A stretch of DNA of 56,798 nt from Kofleriaceae bacterium (lineage in GTDB: Bacteria > Myxococcota_A > Polyangia > Haliangiales > Haliangiaceae): the NCBI GenBank assembly GCA_022842285.1, contig JALHPV010000012.1, forward strand, positions 1 to 56,798. The letters are read 5' to 3'. The notes below the pieces were generated by a model. It was not told where the DNA came from, ran no database searches, and was given only the letters and a program-made list of their open reading frames with translations. Shown in pieces: positions 16,101 to 24,133 of this stretch (positions are counted from its first letter, which is position 1; each line of letters begins with the position of its first letter). A program made the position numbers and the translations under genes.

Positions 16101-16909
16101 AGGTCGCGCTTCGAGAAATGCATGTGCCCGAGGAACGTGAAGATACCGGTGAACACGAGCATCACGGCGACACCGGCGAAGAACCGGCCTCCGAGCGGTG
16201 AGAAGAGCCAATACTTCCAGCCCCACGGAGTGAGGAACTGGAGGTATCCGATCTTCTCCTCGGTTCCGCTTGCGATCTTGATCAGGAGCGGCCAGAGGTA
16301 CGCGATTAGCAGCGAGATGGTCAGCGATCCGAAAGCCGAGTCGATCGCGCATGACACCAGCGAGCACATCGCGATGTACGGCAGCGACAGCAACAGGATC
16401 CGCACGTAGCCCGACCCGAGCCACAGCACCATGTCGCCTGGCGAGTGCAGCTTGATCTTCACGACCATGTACAGCGCGAGGATCAAGAACAACGCTGCGT
16501 ACACGCAGGCACTGAACAGGAAGGTTCCAATGAACCTTCCGAGGAAGATGTTGGTCCTCTCGGTTCTAATGAGGAGGAACCGCAACCCCTTCGAGGCGAT
16601 GTCACCCGAGGTTTGATTGAAACCTCCAAGGCACGACAGGAGCGGGGTCACGACGACGAGCAGCAGCAAGATCGCCGAGACCGCCGCTGGGTGGTCATGA
16701 GCCAGGTAATTGAGCTGCTCCGGGGAGGGCTCGATGACCCAATCGATGGCCTTGCTCATCGCAGCGTCGACCTGGCTGGCCAGCATGTCCCGGTCCGCAT
16801 CCGAGAGCTCACCCCCATACTCCTGCGCGCGCTTCTCGATCTCCTCGAGCGGCTGCGGCATCGTCGCGCTGAAGTCCGGTGTCGGGATCGGCACGATCAT
16901 TGGGCTCAT
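16097..16909 (-). pseudogene. ABC-2 permease, main part; 5' end lies inverted
   Basis: Genuine permease sequence runs from PDFSATMPQPLEEIEKR (16879) to the stop at 16097, with at least five hydrophobic helices and a large extracytoplasmic loop after helix 1 (about 80 residues, Glu/Asp-rich), typical of ABC-2 permeases. The first ten codons read from 16909 are antisense to the inverted segment and are not natural. The true N-terminus with the first transmembrane helix lies on the plus strand at 16993-17121. Joining it at 17120 to the minus strand from 16883 gives an uninterrupted 304-residue protein reading ASVVLTPDFSATMPQ across the junction. As it stands the gene lacks its start and first helix. 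Assembly error is an alternative explanation. Confidence 0.8.
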
Positions 16910-16970
16910 CTACCCGCTCGTGACGCTCTTCCTCTTGAACACGACGTTCAAGGACGATCTCGTCAACTAG
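16881..16970 (+). pseudogene. Displaced C-terminal fragment of the small four-helix membrane protein
   Basis: Reads VGIGTIIGLIYPLVTLFLL and on to KDDLVN with TAG at 16968-16970: a transmembrane helix and short tail with no start of its own. It continues exactly, codon to codon, from the truncated minus-strand gene at 17124. Confidence 0.8.
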
Positions 16971-17123
16971 TCGCGTTACGCTTGGCTCAACCATGCTGCG
17001 CGGACCGCATCTCAAGCTGATTGCCAGTCACTCGGTTCGCCACGGCATACGTGGTGGCGCTGGGCTGATCTCTCTGCTCCTCACCCTCATCGTTGGGCTT
17101 GCGCTTGCGAGCGTGGTGCTGAC
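16881..17123. other. Inverted ~240-bp segment breaking two adjacent genes
   Basis: Between GTC (16881-16883) and GAC (17121-17123), which are each other's complement, the DNA is flipped relative to its surroundings. It holds, on the plus strand, the last 29 codons of the small membrane-protein gene and the first 43 codons of the ABC permease. Reversing it repairs both genes on the minus strand in frame. Beyond the 3-bp match (and CGGTG one base out of register) no longer inverted repeats flank it. Confidence 0.8.
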
Positions 17124-17154
17124 CACCGTGTTCGTGATCGAGACGACCGCGTAA
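16993..17154 (+). pseudogene. Displaced N-terminal fragment of the ABC permease
   Basis: ATG at 16993 begins MLRGPHLKLIASHSVRHG followed by a hydrophobic helix (GLISLLLTLIVGLALASVVL), the cytoplasmic N-tail and first helix expected of an ABC-2 permease. From 17122 on it runs antisense into the neighbouring gene and stops at 17152-17154. Genuine permease sequence ends at 17121. Confidence 0.8.
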
Positions 17155-17435
17155 ACGTTGCCGAGGGTCCGCCCGAGGAATCGCTTCTGCTTGATGTAGC
17201 CGACGCCCGACGTGATCAGCAGGATGACGGCGACGAGGCCGAGCAGTAGCGACAAGTAGATGCCGCCGATGCTGGTTCCGGTCTCGGCCGCACCCTCCGA
17301 GAGATTTGCGCCCGCTTGTTTGGCGGCACCAAGAAGAGCGAACACTCCAAGCAAGAAGATCGCCCCGAGGCCACCAAAGACGAAGTTCAGGACTGCCAAC
17401 GCGGTAAGACCGCCAGGACGCTTGCCTTCAGCCAT
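17028..17435 (-). pseudogene. Small four-helix membrane protein, 3' end lies inverted
   Basis: ATG 17435 has a strong GGAGGG site upstream. The natural part, MAEGKRPGGLTALAVLN to SITNTV (17124), holds three hydrophobic helices, the first at about residues 10-32; the remaining codons to 17028 are antisense to the displaced permease start. Restored, the protein has 133 residues with four helices and ends KDDLVN, 22 bases before the permease ATG. It belongs to no family I can name; as first gene of the operon it may be an accessory subunit of the exporter. Frames extending upstream to 17579 overlap the divergent lipoprotein and are not real. Confidence 0.75.
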
Positions 17436-17564
17436 ACGAAACCCTCCAGAGAATTTGTCTACGAGCACCGAGTAAATGCGCGCGCCGCGAAGAGTCGCGC
17501 GAAAAAGTGCACCCGCGCAAGGCTCGCCCCAGTTTTCTCGGGGGATCCGTCGGACCTCCCACGC

Positions 17565-17570
17565 TATAAG
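17565..17570 (+). promoter_or_regulatory. -10-like hexamer, start codon 7 bases downstream
   Basis: TATAAG followed by 7 bases and ATG 17578, without a ribosome site: likely leaderless mRNA for the DUF6600 lipoprotein. Confidence 0.4.
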
Positions 17571-17577
17571 CCAGCCC

Positions 17578-19407
17578 ATGAGGCTCTGCTTCGCCCTCCT
17601 CGTGCTGGTGGTTGGATGTGTGCCTCCGTCGAGCCAGCAGCCCTACGGCTACTACCAACAGCAGCCTCCCGGCGGGCCGAACGAGCAGGGGTATGGCCCT
17701 CCGGGCGCTCCAGGACAGCAGGCGGAGTGGAGCACCGGGCAACCGCCTCCACGTGGAGGCTCCCTCGATGATCCATATGCGCCAGGCGGCGGACAAAGCC
17801 CGCCACCATCGATGGTCGACGAGCGAGAGCCGCTACCGGTCTACGCGGATCTGAAGACCGACCCGGCGGGCACCGAGGTCCCGGCGATCGAGGTCTTCTA
17901 CGATCAGCTCGAGCGCCACGGCGAGTGGATCGACGACGAGACGTACGGCTGGGTCTTCGTCCCGGCCGTCGAGGACTACGTGCCGTTCTCGAATGGCCAC
18001 TGGCGCTACACCGACGTCGGCTGGGCGTGGATCTCGGGCGATCCGTTTGGCTGGGCCACGGATCACTACGGCCGCTGGCTCTGGATGAACCGCTGGATCT
18101 GGCGGCCCGACACGACCTGGGGGCCGGCGTGGGTGCAGTGGCGCACGAGCAGCGAGTGGGTCGGCTGGGCGCCGCTGGGCTACTCCGACGATACGTACGT
18201 CCCCGACGGGGCCTGGCGCTTCGTCCCCGCGAAGCAGATCCTCGCGACGGATCTGTCGCGTCACTACGTCACGCGCGACATGCCCACGTACGTGCGCGGC
18301 ACCCAGCCGGTCGAGCGCTACTACCGCCGCAAGAAGAAGATCTGGATCGCGGGCCCCGACGACGAGTGGCTCGATCGCGTCCGGGTGACCGCGAAGCGCG
18401 AGAAGGTCGCGATGGGCGAGGTCGGTCGCTACGACAAGGACCAGCGCAAGGCGGCCGAGAAGCGCGTGCGCGAGCAGCGCAAGAAGTGGGCGGACCGCCA
18501 GAAACGCGAGCGTCAGCTCCGGCGCGAGACCGAGGCGCGCCAGCGGGCCTGGGAAGAGGAGCGCGAGATCGAGGAGAAGCTGCGCCGCGACGAGGAGGAC
18601 GAGCGTCGTCGCCAGGACGAGCAGCGTCGCGAGCTCGAGGAGCGTCAGCGTCGCAACGAAGAGGATCAGCGCCGCGCGCAGGACGAGCAGCAGCGCAAGC
18701 GCTACGAGGAGGATCGCCGGAAGCTCGAGGAGGATCGCCGGCGGTGGGAAGAGCAGGCGAAGCGCGACCGCGACGACGAGAAGCGCAAGCGCGACGAAGA
18801 GGACAAGCGGCGCGACGAGCAGTTCAAGCGCCAGCAGGAAGAGCTCGCGAAGCGCCGCTCCGAGGACGAGCGCAAGATGGAAGAGGAGCGCAAGCGCCGC
18901 GACGAGGCCGACAAGAAGCGCGCCGAGGAGGACAAGAAGCAGCGCGAGCTCGACGAGAAGCGCCGGAAACAGGACGAGGAAGAGCGCAAGAAGTACGAGG
19001 AGCAGCGCAAGCGCGACGACGAGCAGCGCAAGAAGCTCGACGAGGAGCAGCGCAAGAAGTTCGACGAACAGCGCCGGAAGGACGACGAGGAGCGCAAGCG
19101 CCGCGACGAGGACGAGAAGCGCCGCCGGGCCGACGAGGATCGCAAGCGCGCCGATGAAGAGCGCAAGCGCGCCGACGAGGACAAACGCCGCAAGGAAGAC
19201 GACGAGCGGCGTAAGCGCGAGGACGAAGACCGTCGCAAGAAGGACGAGGAGCAGCGCAAGCGCGCCGACGAAGAGCGCAAGCGCGATGACGAGCGTCGCA
19301 AGCGCGAGGACGAGGATCGCCGGCGCCGGGAAGACGACGAGCGCAAGCGTCGCGACGAGGAAGAGAAGCGCCGCCGCGAGGAAGAGGACCGCCGCCGCCG
19401 GAACTAG
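17578..19407 (+). CDS. DUF6600 lipoprotein with ~320-residue charged single alpha-helix
   Basis: A 609-residue lipoprotein. Lipobox VVGC puts the lipid on Cys14; a Pro/Gly/Gln-rich linker follows to about residue 80. Residues ~105-230 are a DUF6600 domain: Trp/Gly-rich repeats such as GHWRYTDVGWAWISGDPFGWA, GRWLWMNRWIWRPDTTWGPAW (overlapping motifs with conserved W-x-W-x pairs). From about 286 to the end the chain is almost only Arg, Lys, Glu, Asp and Gln, in a pattern of opposite charges at i, i+3/4, typical of stable single alpha-helices rather than paired coiled coils; this length could reach roughly 45-50 nm. No hydrophobic heptad is visible. It is likely an envelope spacer or peptidoglycan-spanning rod. 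Divergent from the ABC operon; a hairpin follows. Confidence 0.8.
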   Translation: MRLCFALLVLVVGCVPPSSQQPYGYYQQQPPGGPNEQGYGPPGAPGQQAEWSTGQPPPRGGSLDDPYAPGGGQSPPPSMVDEREPLPVYADLKTDPAGTEVPAIEVFYDQLERHGEWIDDETYGWVFVPAVEDYVPFSNGHWRYTDVGWAWISGDPFGWATDHYGRWLWMNRWIWRPDTTWGPAWVQWRTSSEWVGWAPLGYSDDTYVPDGAWRFVPAKQILATDLSRHYVTRDMPTYVRGTQPVERYYRRKKKIWIAGPDDEWLDRVRVTAKREKVAMGEVGRYDKDQRKAAEKRVREQRKKWADRQKRERQLRRETEARQRAWEEEREIEEKLRRDEEDERRRQDEQRRELEERQRRNEEDQRRAQDEQQRKRYEEDRRKLEEDRRRWEEQAKRDRDDEKRKRDEEDKRRDEQFKRQQEELAKRRSEDERKMEEERKRRDEADKKRAEEDKKQRELDEKRRKQDEEERKKYEEQRKRDDEQRKKLDEEQRKKFDEQRRKDDEERKRRDEDEKRRRADEDRKRADEERKRADEDKRRKEDDERRKREDEDRRKKDEEQRKRADEERKRDDERRKREDEDRRRREDDERKRRDEEEKRRREEEDRRRRN

Positions 19408-19421
19408 GACGCCCCACGTCG

Positions 19422-19460
19422 CCGAAGCCTGGTCTGGACTGAGTCCGGACTAGGCTTCGG
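19422..19460. terminator. Near-perfect 19-bp hairpin
   Basis: 19422-19440 pairs with 19442-19460 (two G-T pairs), beginning 14 bases after the stop of the DUF6600 gene. No T-tract, but it is the obvious 3' boundary. Confidence 0.55.
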
Positions 19461-19490
19461 AAGGCCCTGTAAGGGCTCGGACAATCGATA

Positions 19491-19496
19491 TATGGT
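19491..19496 (+). promoter_or_regulatory. -10-like hexamer before the OPT gene
   Basis: TATGGT ends 8 bases before ATG 19505 with no Shine-Dalgarno between them. Confidence 0.35.
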
Positions 19497-19504
19497 CCGC
19501 GCCG

Positions 19505-21331
19505 ATGGACGAGTCACACGCCCCCTCCGAGTCGATACCGGGGCTGATCGAGAAGCCGCCTGGGACCCGCGAGTTCACGATCCGAGCGATCGTCGCTGGC
19601 GTCGTCGTCGCCGCGTTGATGGGAGCCTCGTATCCGTACGTGGTGCTGAAGCTCGGCTTCGGCCCGAACGTGTCCGTCGTTGCGGCGTTCTTCGGCTACC
19701 TGTTCCTCGGCATCCTGTTCAAGAACTTCAACCGCTGGGAGAACAACATCGTCCAGACGGCAGGCACGAGTGCTGCGCAGACTGCGTTCATGTGCGTGAG
19801 CCTCGCCGCGTTCGACCTCGTCTCGCAGAACAAGGCGCTGGGCTTCAACTACGCGCCCTCGGTCATGGAGTCGTTCCTCTGGCTCACGGCGGCGAGCATC
19901 CTCGGCGTATTGCTCGCGGTGCCCCTGCGGCAGCACTACATCGTCGACGAGAAGCTGACCTTTGCCGATGGCGTGGCGGCGGCCGAGACGATCGTCGTCC
20001 TCGACGCCCGCGGGGAGGAAGCGAAGCGGGCTGCGAGTGCGCTGTTCATCGCGACGCTCGTATCCGGCATCGGCTGGTTCTTCACGACGAAGTACGCGGG
20101 CGAGCTCCTCGACGTCGCGTCGGTCGTGGCAGCGGTCAAGGACAAGAAGCTGGAGTTCTTGCCGATCGTGCACGAAGTCGTCGCGCCGGCGATGTTCGGA
20201 CTGGCCCTGCTGCCGGCCGCAGGGGCCCCGTTTGCCGGGTTCGCCGTCAGTCTGCTGGGAATCGGCTCGGGCATGATCGTCGGAAACCGCATCAATATCA
20301 GCATGGCGATCGGCGCGGTCATCGCGTGGGTCATCGGGCCCCGCGTCCTCTACCCCGACATCGTCGAGTCGCTCGATCGCAACTCCGTGCTGTTGTGGAT
20401 GATGTGGCCGGGCACCGGCATGCTCATCGCGGGTGGCCTCACCGCGCTGTTCCTCAAGTGGCGCACGCTGAAGCGCACGTTCACCACGCTGAACGCGAAC
20501 GCGATCGACACCAACGAGTTCCCGATCCGCTGGGTGATCATCGGCTGCGCGCTCGCATCGATCATGCTCGTCATCGTGCAGGTCGTGTTCTTCGGCGTGC
20601 CGTTCTGGATCACGCTCATCGCGATCATCATTTCGGTGCCGCTGATGCTCGTCGGGTTGCGCGTGCTGGGTGAGACCAACTGGGGCCCGATCACGCAGCT
20701 CACCAACATGACGCAGGCCATCTTTGCCGGCATCGCGCCCGGCAATCTGATGACGAACCTCGCGATGAGCGGGACGACGGGCACCGTCGCCTCGCAGTCC
20801 GAGGCGATCATGCAGGACTACAAGGCCGGTCACTTGATCGGCTCGACGCCGAAGTTCCTCACGTACTCACAGCTCATCGCCGCGCCGATCGGTGCGCTCG
20901 CCGTCGCGCTGATCTACCCCGCGCTGAAGAACATCTACGGGGTTGGTGGCGACAACGGCCTCTCGGCTCCGGGCTCGCGCCGCATCGCCGGGTTCTCCGA
21001 GATCGTGGTGAAGGGCATCGATGCGCTCCCGCCCCACGCGCTCGAGTTCATGGTCATCGGTGCGGTTCTCGGCATCGTCATCACCCTGGCCGAGACGAAG
21101 TGGCGCAAGTGGCTGCCGTCGCCCACGGGTGTGGGGATTGGCATGATGGTGCCGGGCTTCATCATCTTCACGATGGTGTTCGGCGGCATCCTGATGTCGA
21201 TCTGGAACCGCGTGAACAAGGGCAGCGCGGACAAGTACAGCATGCCGCTCGCGTCCGGCCTCATCGCCGGCGAGGCGCTGATGGCAATCTTGATTCCGGT
21301 CCTGATCGCGATCGGGATCTTCCAGCCCTAG
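19505..21331 (+). CDS. OPT family oligopeptide/metal-chelate transporter
   Basis: A 608-residue inner-membrane protein of the OPT superfamily. It has about 14-16 hydrophobic helices, the early motif GASYPYVVLKLGFGPN, followed by NNIVQTAGTSAAQTAF, which is the family's glycine/serine/alanine-rich substrate region, and near the end the FADGVAAAE segment and a repeat of short loops. Bacterial OPT members import oligopeptides or metal-siderophore conjugates by proton coupling; which applies here is unknown. ATG 19505 gives a short cytoplasmic N-tail. The gene is monocistronic: its stop shares CTAG with that of the convergent M28-like gene. Confidence 0.85.
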   Translation: MDESHAPSESIPGLIEKPPGTREFTIRAIVAGVVVAALMGASYPYVVLKLGFGPNVSVVAAFFGYLFLGILFKNFNRWENNIVQTAGTSAAQTAFMCVSLAAFDLVSQNKALGFNYAPSVMESFLWLTAASILGVLLAVPLRQHYIVDEKLTFADGVAAAETIVVLDARGEEAKRAASALFIATLVSGIGWFFTTKYAGELLDVASVVAAVKDKKLEFLPIVHEVVAPAMFGLALLPAAGAPFAGFAVSLLGIGSGMIVGNRINISMAIGAVIAWVIGPRVLYPDIVESLDRNSVLLWMMWPGTGMLIAGGLTALFLKWRTLKRTFTTLNANAIDTNEFPIRWVIIGCALASIMLVIVQVVFFGVPFWITLIAIIISVPLMLVGLRVLGETNWGPITQLTNMTQAIFAGIAPGNLMTNLAMSGTTGTVASQSEAIMQDYKAGHLIGSTPKFLTYSQLIAAPIGALAVALIYPALKNIYGVGGDNGLSAPGSRRIAGFSEIVVKGIDALPPHALEFMVIGAVLGIVITLAETKWRKWLPSPTGVGIGMMVPGFIIFTMVFGGILMSIWNRVNKGSADKYSMPLASGLIAGEALMAILIPVLIAIGIFQP

Positions 21332-22599
21332 CGGTTGCAGTCCGAGAGCGTCGCGTTCAGGCGATCGAGGGCGGCGGTCAGGTGCCGGAGGGCGGTGGCG
21401 ATACCCGACGGATCGTTCGCGGCGACGGCGTCGGCGAGCTCGGGGAGCGGAACGATGTCGCCGGTGCGGGTGCCACCGAGGAGGACGTGCCGGAACCAGG
21501 GGCGCGTCGGGAGGCCATCGGCGAGGAGAAAGGCGCGCTCGGCCGATAGGAGCGCCTGATCGCAGCGGGGCGTGGGCACATAAGGGGCGGTGGAGAGGAG
21601 GCCACGCAGGATCTCGCGAGACGCGTCGAGGTTCGCGCGGTCGAAGCTCGTGCCGAGGGCGCGGAGGTCGGCGTCGATCGCGGTCGCGAGGCCGTCGTAG
21701 CGCAGGTCGACGTGCTCGGCGTCGGCGAGGTGCAGGGCGGCGAGCCCGATGGAGCGTGCGAGATCGGTGGCGGTGGTCTCGACCTCGCCGGTGCCATCGC
21801 TGCGCCACTGCGCGGAGGCGATGCCGGTGCGGTGCCAGAACGCCGTGGCCCCGCGGGCGAGCGGGACGATCGAAGCGCTGCCGGTCCCCGCTCCCGGCGA
21901 GTCGACCACGTCGGCGAGAGCGGCACTGCGCTCGATGGTGATCGGGCCGCCGCTGATCGCGCCGAGATCGAGATAAGCGAGGGCTCGGCCGGCGAGCATG
22001 GTGCTCTGCTCCTCGACCCAGGCGCCGAGTCCGAGCTCGCCATCGAACCACGCGAGGACGATCGTGCGCGTGGGACGCCACCCCGCCCGGGAGAGGGCGG
22101 TGAAGCCGCGCGCGACCTCGAGGAGGGCGGCCGCGCCGCCCCGGTTGGAGTCGTAACGCGTGCCGACGATGACCGCGTCTTCGGAGCGGCCCTCGACGAT
22201 GACCATGAAGTTCCGCAGGAGGCGGGTCTTCGTCTCGATGGGAACCAGCCACCCATCGGTCGCCGTGCGCCAGACCTCGTGCTGGGAGACGCCGGTCTTC
22301 AGGTTCATGCGGCCGAGCGCGGCGAGGATCTTCTTCGCGCCGGCCTCGGCCTCGCCCGCCTCGACGAGCTCGTTCAGCGTGCGCTGGATCGCCGCCCGCG
22401 TCGGCACCTGGCGGAACAGCGTGGCGCGATCGTCGCTTGAGGCGACAGGGGGGGCGTCGCGCTTCGTCTCCGCGTCGGCGGCGACGCGCGGCCTCGAGTC
22501 GCTACAGGCCACGAGCGCGAGGGTCACGGCGAGCGCGGACGGAACCACTGCCGGCAGCGCCACCGCGGGGCGGTGCGGATCGAACGACTCTCCACGCAC
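21328..22599 (-). CDS. Degenerate M28 (transferrin-receptor/GCPII-like) lipoprotein
   Basis: A 423-residue lipoprotein (lipobox LVAC about residue 32 from the GTG at 22599; a shorter start at GTG 22563 is possible). The peptidase-fold core is recognisable: VIVGTRYDSNRGGAAALLEVAR corresponds to the zinc-binding block of M28 enzymes, but the first His is Arg, the segment with the bridging Asp is missing, and WFDGELGLGAWVE keeps only the first Glu of the DAEE pair. A C-terminal helical part with NATLSDC matches the dimerisation domain of the transferrin-receptor/PSMA group. It is thus probably catalytically dead, as the human transferrin receptor is. It follows the propeller lipoprotein by 9 bases and is likely in one operon with it. 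Confidence 0.7.
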   Translation of the reverse strand: MRGESFDPHRPAVALPAVVPSALAVTLALVACSDSRPRVAADAETKRDAPPVASSDDRATLFRQVPTRAAIQRTLNELVEAGEAEAGAKKILAALGRMNLKTGVSQHEVWRTATDGWLVPIETKTRLLRNFMVIVEGRSEDAVIVGTRYDSNRGGAAALLEVARGFTALSRAGWRPTRTIVLAWFDGELGLGAWVEEQSTMLAGRALAYLDLGAISGGPITIERSAALADVVDSPGAGTGSASIVPLARGATAFWHRTGIASAQWRSDGTGEVETTATDLARSIGLAALHLADAEHVDLRYDGLATAIDADLRALGTSFDRANLDASREILRGLLSTAPYVPTPRCDQALLSAERAFLLADGLPTRPWFRHVLLGGTRTGDIVPLPELADAVAANDPSGIATALRHLTAALDRLNATLSDCNR

Positions 22600-22608
22600 G
22601 TCGCGAGC

Positions 22609-24081
22609 TTACTGCTTCGGCAGGCTGCCGCGCGCGTACCGGATGCGGGTCATGCCGCTCTCGTCCGGCTGGGCCCAGATCGCATGGAGCGCCTTGCGAG
22701 GGGCGTCGAGGAGAACCGTGGCGCGCGTGCCGACGGAGCGATCCGAGTCGCGCATGGTCGTGAGGCCCACGAACGGCGTGTCGTTGATGCGGCCCTGCGC
22801 CGCGCACGACGCCGCTCCGGGCTTGCACGTGGCGCGCGCGTACCGACCACGGCCGCGGCCGTCGTACCAGGTCACGTGCAGCCGTCCCTTCGCGTCGAGG
22901 GCGGCGTCGGGCGTCATGTGCAACGCGCATGCGGGCGTGTCACCGATCCGCGTGCGCACCCAGTTCTCCCCATTGCTCTTGCTCGCCGCGACGACGAGGT
23001 CCCACGTGCCATCGCGGCCGCCGCGCACGTAGACGACGTAGAGCCACTTCCGTTCGACGTCGATGACCAGGGCGGGGCGCGCACCGAAGTACGGCAGCTT
23101 CTCGCCCGGCATCGAGACGGCCCGGGCCCGGCTGAACTTCGCGGTGCCGCCGTCGGAGAAGGTGTACTCGACGCGCTGGTTGGCCGAGCCGTAGCCATCG
23201 CGATCTGCCCCCGAGAGCGCGACCACGTGCACCGACCCCTTCTTGCCGATCGCGACGTCGCCGAGCACGCCGGGGAGGATCGTGCGCGGCGGACCGAACG
23301 AGCTCCCGCCATCGCTCGAGACGCGCAGGCGCAGGCCCTGGGCGCCGTAGAACGCGTACACGAGGCCGCCCTTCGCGGTGGCGAGCATCGGGGCCCCCGT
23401 GATGCACTCGGCGACGTTCGTGCAGTCGCTGTCGAGGTTGAGCGTCGTCGGGGCGCTCCAGGCCGCGCCGCTGTCGCGCGAGGTGGCGAGCTCCACCGCG
23501 GTCGCGCCGGTCCGCCAGATCGCATGCACCGTCCGACCGGAGCGCGCGAGCCACGGCGAGGTCGCGAGCGGATCGGCCTCGAACGGGACGTCGGGGGAGA
23601 CGAGGCCCTTGCGATCGACGCGCGCCAGGCCCAGGCCCGCGCCGCGCTGCGCGTACATCACGAGCAGGCCGCCGCCGTCGACCAGGATCGCGCTCGGCGA
23701 GTGGTGGGCCGGACCCTGGGTGGTCAGGGCCTTCGACGGGGCGAACAGCGGGTCGCGCTGGCCATCCTCGGGGCAGCTCGGGACCGTGATCGCGGCCGTA
23801 TTCGGCAGCAGGCACGCGTGCCACTGCGGATCACAAACAGTGCCATCCGCTGTGTCGCAGTCTGCATCACGATGGCACGCGGGGAATTCTGCCTCACCTC
23901 GCGGGGTCTCGACGCGGACCAGGCGCGGCGGTGGTGGCGGCGGCGGGGGGACCGCATCGACGGCCACGGACGGTGAAGCATCCATCACGGCCGCATCGGG
24001 GCGGGCCGGGGTCGGCTCGACGCTCGACGGTGTGCCACCACCGCACGCCACCACGCTGATGAATACCAACGCTCGTCTCAC
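22609..24081 (-). CDS. Sialidase-type beta-propeller lipoprotein (BNR/Asp-box repeats)
   Basis: A 490-residue lipoprotein: GTG 24081 starts a short signal ending VVAC (Cys13), then a Pro-rich spacer with eight consecutive prolines, a small Cys-rich knot (CHRDADCDTADGTVCDP) and a six-bladed propeller. Asp-box motifs S-x-D-x-G-x-x-W/F are seen in SRDSGAAWSAPTTL, SSDGGSSFGPPRTI and SKSNGENWVRTRI. Catalytic Arg triad and Tyr/Glu of true sialidases cannot be assigned, so glycosidase activity is doubtful; a binding role at the cell surface is more likely. First gene of a two-gene operon with the M28-like protein; divergent from the thioredoxin-like gene. Confidence 0.75.
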   Translation of the reverse strand: MRRALVFISVVACGGGTPSSVEPTPARPDAAVMDASPSVAVDAVPPPPPPPPRLVRVETPRGEAEFPACHRDADCDTADGTVCDPQWHACLLPNTAAITVPSCPEDGQRDPLFAPSKALTTQGPAHHSPSAILVDGGGLLVMYAQRGAGLGLARVDRKGLVSPDVPFEADPLATSPWLARSGRTVHAIWRTGATAVELATSRDSGAAWSAPTTLNLDSDCTNVAECITGAPMLATAKGGLVYAFYGAQGLRLRVSSDGGSSFGPPRTILPGVLGDVAIGKKGSVHVVALSGADRDGYGSANQRVEYTFSDGGTAKFSRARAVSMPGEKLPYFGARPALVIDVERKWLYVVYVRGGRDGTWDLVVAASKSNGENWVRTRIGDTPACALHMTPDAALDAKGRLHVTWYDGRGRGRYARATCKPGAASCAAQGRINDTPFVGLTTMRDSDRSVGTRATVLLDAPRKALHAIWAQPDESGMTRIRYARGSLPKQ

Positions 24082-24133
24082 CGTCTGTCTCCCTTGGCAC
24101 GAGAGCTTTCACTCGCGCTAGTCTGGGAGCCAC

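Noticed and set aside
24094-24124. Promoter TTGGCA...TAGTCT before the thioredoxin-like gene as leaderless case
   Set aside because: Spacing is 19 bases and GGGAG lies just before the ATG, so it cannot be counted as a leaderless example.
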